NCBI RefSeq assembly: GCF_002072185.1
Contig: NZ_MVIW01000021.1
Location: forward strand, 1 to 55,984
Direction: 5' to 3'
DNA: 55,984 bases
Source: Actinomyces denticolens
Lineage (GTDB): Bacteria > Actinomycetota > Actinomycetes > Actinomycetales > Actinomycetaceae
Of this stretch, positions 54,455 through 55,984 are shown one piece after another. Under the pieces are notes generated by a model. It was not told where the DNA came from, searched no databases, and was given only the letters and a program-made list of their open reading frames with translations. Every line of letters begins with the position of its first letter. Within the stretch, counting starts at the first letter, position 1. The position numbers and the translations under genes are program-made.

Positions 54455-54527
54455 CAGGGCAGGCGGGACTCGAACCCACAACCGCCGGTTTTGGAGACCG
54501 GTGCGCTACCAATTGCGCCACTGCCCT
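54455..54527 (-). tRNA. trnW: tRNA-Trp (anticodon CCA)
   Basis: A full cloverleaf of 73 nt: acceptor AGGGCAG/CTGCCCT, D stem GCGC/GCGC, anticodon stem CCGGT/ACCGG with loop CTCCAAA (CCA), T arm GTGGG-TTCGAGT-CCCGC. CCA is not encoded. It lies just upstream of secE. Confidence 0.95.
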
Positions 54528-54624
54528 TCAGCGGTGACCCATCCTGCCACAGGTTCCCTCGGGAGTGGAAACAGCGGCGGGGTGGGCTGCACCACTGCCG
54601 GCGCTCCAAAACCTGGAACAACGG

Positions 54625-54652
54625 CAGACAGCCTGGAGGAATCCGGTAAAAT
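54625..54652 (+). promoter_or_regulatory. Candidate promoter of the DUF4862-like gene
   Basis: CAGACA (54625-54630) and TAAAAT (54647-54652) are 16 nt apart on the plus strand, 124 nt before the start codon. TAAAAT is rare in this GC-rich DNA. Confidence 0.4.
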
Positions 54653-54775
54653 AGCGGCCGTCGTCTGATATCCGACGAGAGGTGGCCCGGCGATTCGGGA
54701 GCGCGCTCCGCGCGAGCCCCGCGCACCGCGCCCGAGCAGCCCCGGCACCACTCGACCTCGCAAGAGGAGGCCGCC

Positions 54776-55825
54776 ATGACCACTGCCCGGAACCCCGCCA
54801 CAGCCCTCCCGACGCCAGGGACCCCCGGCCCGATCGGCGCCGGTGCCGACGATGCCGGCGGCGCCGCCCGCCCCGCGCCCGACGCGATCCTCGGCGCCTA
54901 CGCCTCACTGCCCGAGTCCCAGGAGGGCCAGGAGGAGTACTACCGGCTCCTGGCGCGGATCCCGGGCGTCCGCGGGCTCGAGATCCCCTTCAGGGACGAC
55001 CTCGGCGGGGCGGCGGGCCTGCCCTGGCTGGCCTCCCAGCTCGCGCCCCACTGGGACCGCAACATCGTCACCGCGATCCCCGGAACCATGATGCGCGTGT
55101 GGGCCACCGGCTCCTTCGGCCTGGCCTCCACCGATCGCCAGGGCCGCGCCGACGCCCTCGCCTTCACCCGCTCGGTGCGCGACGGCGTCGAGGCCCTGCG
55201 GGAGACGGCCGGACACGAGGTCGTGGCCGCCGTCGAGATCCACTCCGCGCCCTCGGGCGAGCCCGGGGTGGCGCACAGCGCCGAGGCCTTCGGGGAGTCG
55301 CTGTCGCAGATCATCGACTACGACTGGGGCGACGCGCTGCTGCTGGTGGAGCACTGCGACGCCTTCGTCGCGCCCGACCTGGGCGAGAAGCGCCTGCTCG
55401 GCATCGATGAGGAGCTGGAGGTCCTGCGCGTCCTCGATCACCCCCGCGTGCGCATGTCCCTCAACTGGGGGCGCTCGGCCCTCGAGGCTCGCGACGCCGC
55501 CACCGCCCTGGAGCACGTGCGCCTCGCCCGCGCCGCCGGGGCGCTGGAGGGGGTCATGTTCTCCGGGGCCGGCCCCGAGGACACCCGCTACGCGAAGGCG
55601 TGGATGGATGGGCACCTGCCCCTCGACGTCGACGAGCCCGGATCGGTGATGAGCGCCGAGGACGTGCGCGCCTGCTCCCTGGCCGCCGTGGAGCCCGCCG
55701 CGGATGCCGAGGGGGGCATCGCGCCGGCCTCCTACCTCGGCGCGAAGTGCCAGGTTCCAGCCGAGGCCGGCCCCGAGCAGCGCGCGGCATTCCTCACCCG
55801 CATCCTCGACGCCACCCGCATCTGA
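54776..55825 (+). CDS. DUF4862-like TIM-barrel protein
   Basis: A 349-aa cytoplasmic protein with GAGGAGG before its ATG. After a disordered 35-residue lead come YASLPES, EEYYRLLARIPGVRGLEIPF, a conserved HW, NIVTAIPGTM, LLVEHCDAF and LNWGRSALEARD. The layout is that of a sugar-isomerase-like TIM barrel, and the beginning matches what I recall of DUF4862; no activity is known. It is one of few plus-strand genes and is followed at once by repeat copy 6. Confidence 0.65.
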   Translation: MTTARNPATALPTPGTPGPIGAGADDAGGAARPAPDAILGAYASLPESQEGQEEYYRLLARIPGVRGLEIPFRDDLGGAAGLPWLASQLAPHWDRNIVTAIPGTMMRVWATGSFGLASTDRQGRADALAFTRSVRDGVEALRETAGHEVVAAVEIHSAPSGEPGVAHSAEAFGESLSQIIDYDWGDALLLVEHCDAFVAPDLGEKRLLGIDEELEVLRVLDHPRVRMSLNWGRSALEARDAATALEHVRLARAAGALEGVMFSGAGPEDTRYAKAWMDGHLPLDVDEPGSVMSAEDVRACSLAAVEPAADAEGGIAPASYLGAKCQVPAEAGPEQRAAFLTRILDATRI

Positions 55826-55836
55826 CCGCCCCCAAT

Positions 55837-55870
55837 CGCCGAGACCGGTCGAAAACGTCATTGAAACCAC
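55837..55870 (+). repeat. Dispersed ACCGGT repeat, copy 6
   Basis: GAGACCGGTCGAAAACGTCA is intact, then the second iteration decays (TTGAAACCAC). It begins 12 nt past the DUF4862-like stop. From 55871 to the window end I see no gene, only a GTGGG-rich stretch and a lone ATCGAGACC near 55903-55911. Confidence 0.65.
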
Positions 55871-55984
55871 TATGTTGGTTGTGGGTGGGTGGGTCTGACT
55901 CAATCGAGACCTGACGGCCCCTGGTTTGCGGGGTGTGTCCTTGGACCGGCCTGTCGGCCCTTGCCCGCCCACGGTTCATTCGGT

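Noticed and set aside
54455-54527. GAGACCGGT within tRNA-Trp as a seventh copy of the dispersed repeat
   Set aside because: It is the anticodon stem and is explained by tRNA structure; the CGAAAACG part and the 22-nt step are absent.

Overview
The window is high-GC actinobacterial DNA. Gene content, the short adenylate kinase, the TTG start of rpoB, many GTG starts and TAGGAT-type promoters suit a member of the Actinomycetaceae (Actinomyces-like); the species cannot be fixed from sequence alone. Almost every real gene lies on the minus strand, so the long plus-strand open frames are antisense shadows. The exceptions are two AbiEi-like genes, a DUF4862-like gene and an IS3 remnant.

Layout, left to right (transcription mostly right to left): 1-1072, the start of a secreted surface protein cut by the window edge; 1328-19315, the ribosomal super-cluster, read rpsJ-rplC-rplD-rplW-rplB-rpsS-rplV-rpsC-rplP-rpmC-rpsQ, then rplN-rplX-rplE-rpsN-rpsH-rplF-rplR-rpsE-rpmD-rplO, then secY-adk, map, infA-rpmJ-rpsM-rpsK-rpoA-rplQ. 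It is broken into transcription blocks by hairpin terminators after rpsQ, rplO, adk and rpsK. Between rpsQ and rplN sits a foreign-looking plus-strand gene with an AbiEi-like and nuclease-like fold, flanked by inverted copies of a dispersed repeat. 19721-23090 holds two exported lipoproteins (a HELVH metalloprotease-like protein and an alpha/beta hydrolase). 23290-27808 is the str operon (rpsL-rpsG-fusA-tuf). 28308-35150 is a signalling cluster: MoxR ATPase, RDD-FHA membrane protein, PP2C phosphatase, FHA protein, Ser/Thr kinase. 35521-43018 is rpoB-rpoC. 43331-43460 is a striking 20-bp-period inverted repeat array upstream of the second AbiEi-like gene. 44683-50281 is a decayed accessory zone: duplicated DUF192 genes, an IS3-family wreck, a prepilin peptidase, a small membrane protein, a lipoprotein and a broken prepilin-like gene in lower-GC DNA. 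50575-54527 is rplL-rplJ with an L10 leader, rplA-rplK, nusG, secE and tRNA-Trp. 54776-55825 is a plus-strand DUF4862-like gene.

The core genes make the translation and transcription machinery plus Sec export and N-terminal Met removal. The kinase, phosphatase, FHA and MoxR genes look like one phospho-signalling unit. The prepilin peptidase and broken prepilin are a plausible enzyme-substrate pair in a decaying locus.

The most unusual things seen are (1) a dispersed intergenic element built of 22-nt iterations around ACCGGT, in six places, two of which bracket the insertion in the ribosomal cluster and one of which encodes the tail of the kinase; and (2) the 130-bp array of three plus three 20-mers in mirror arrangement next to rpoB.
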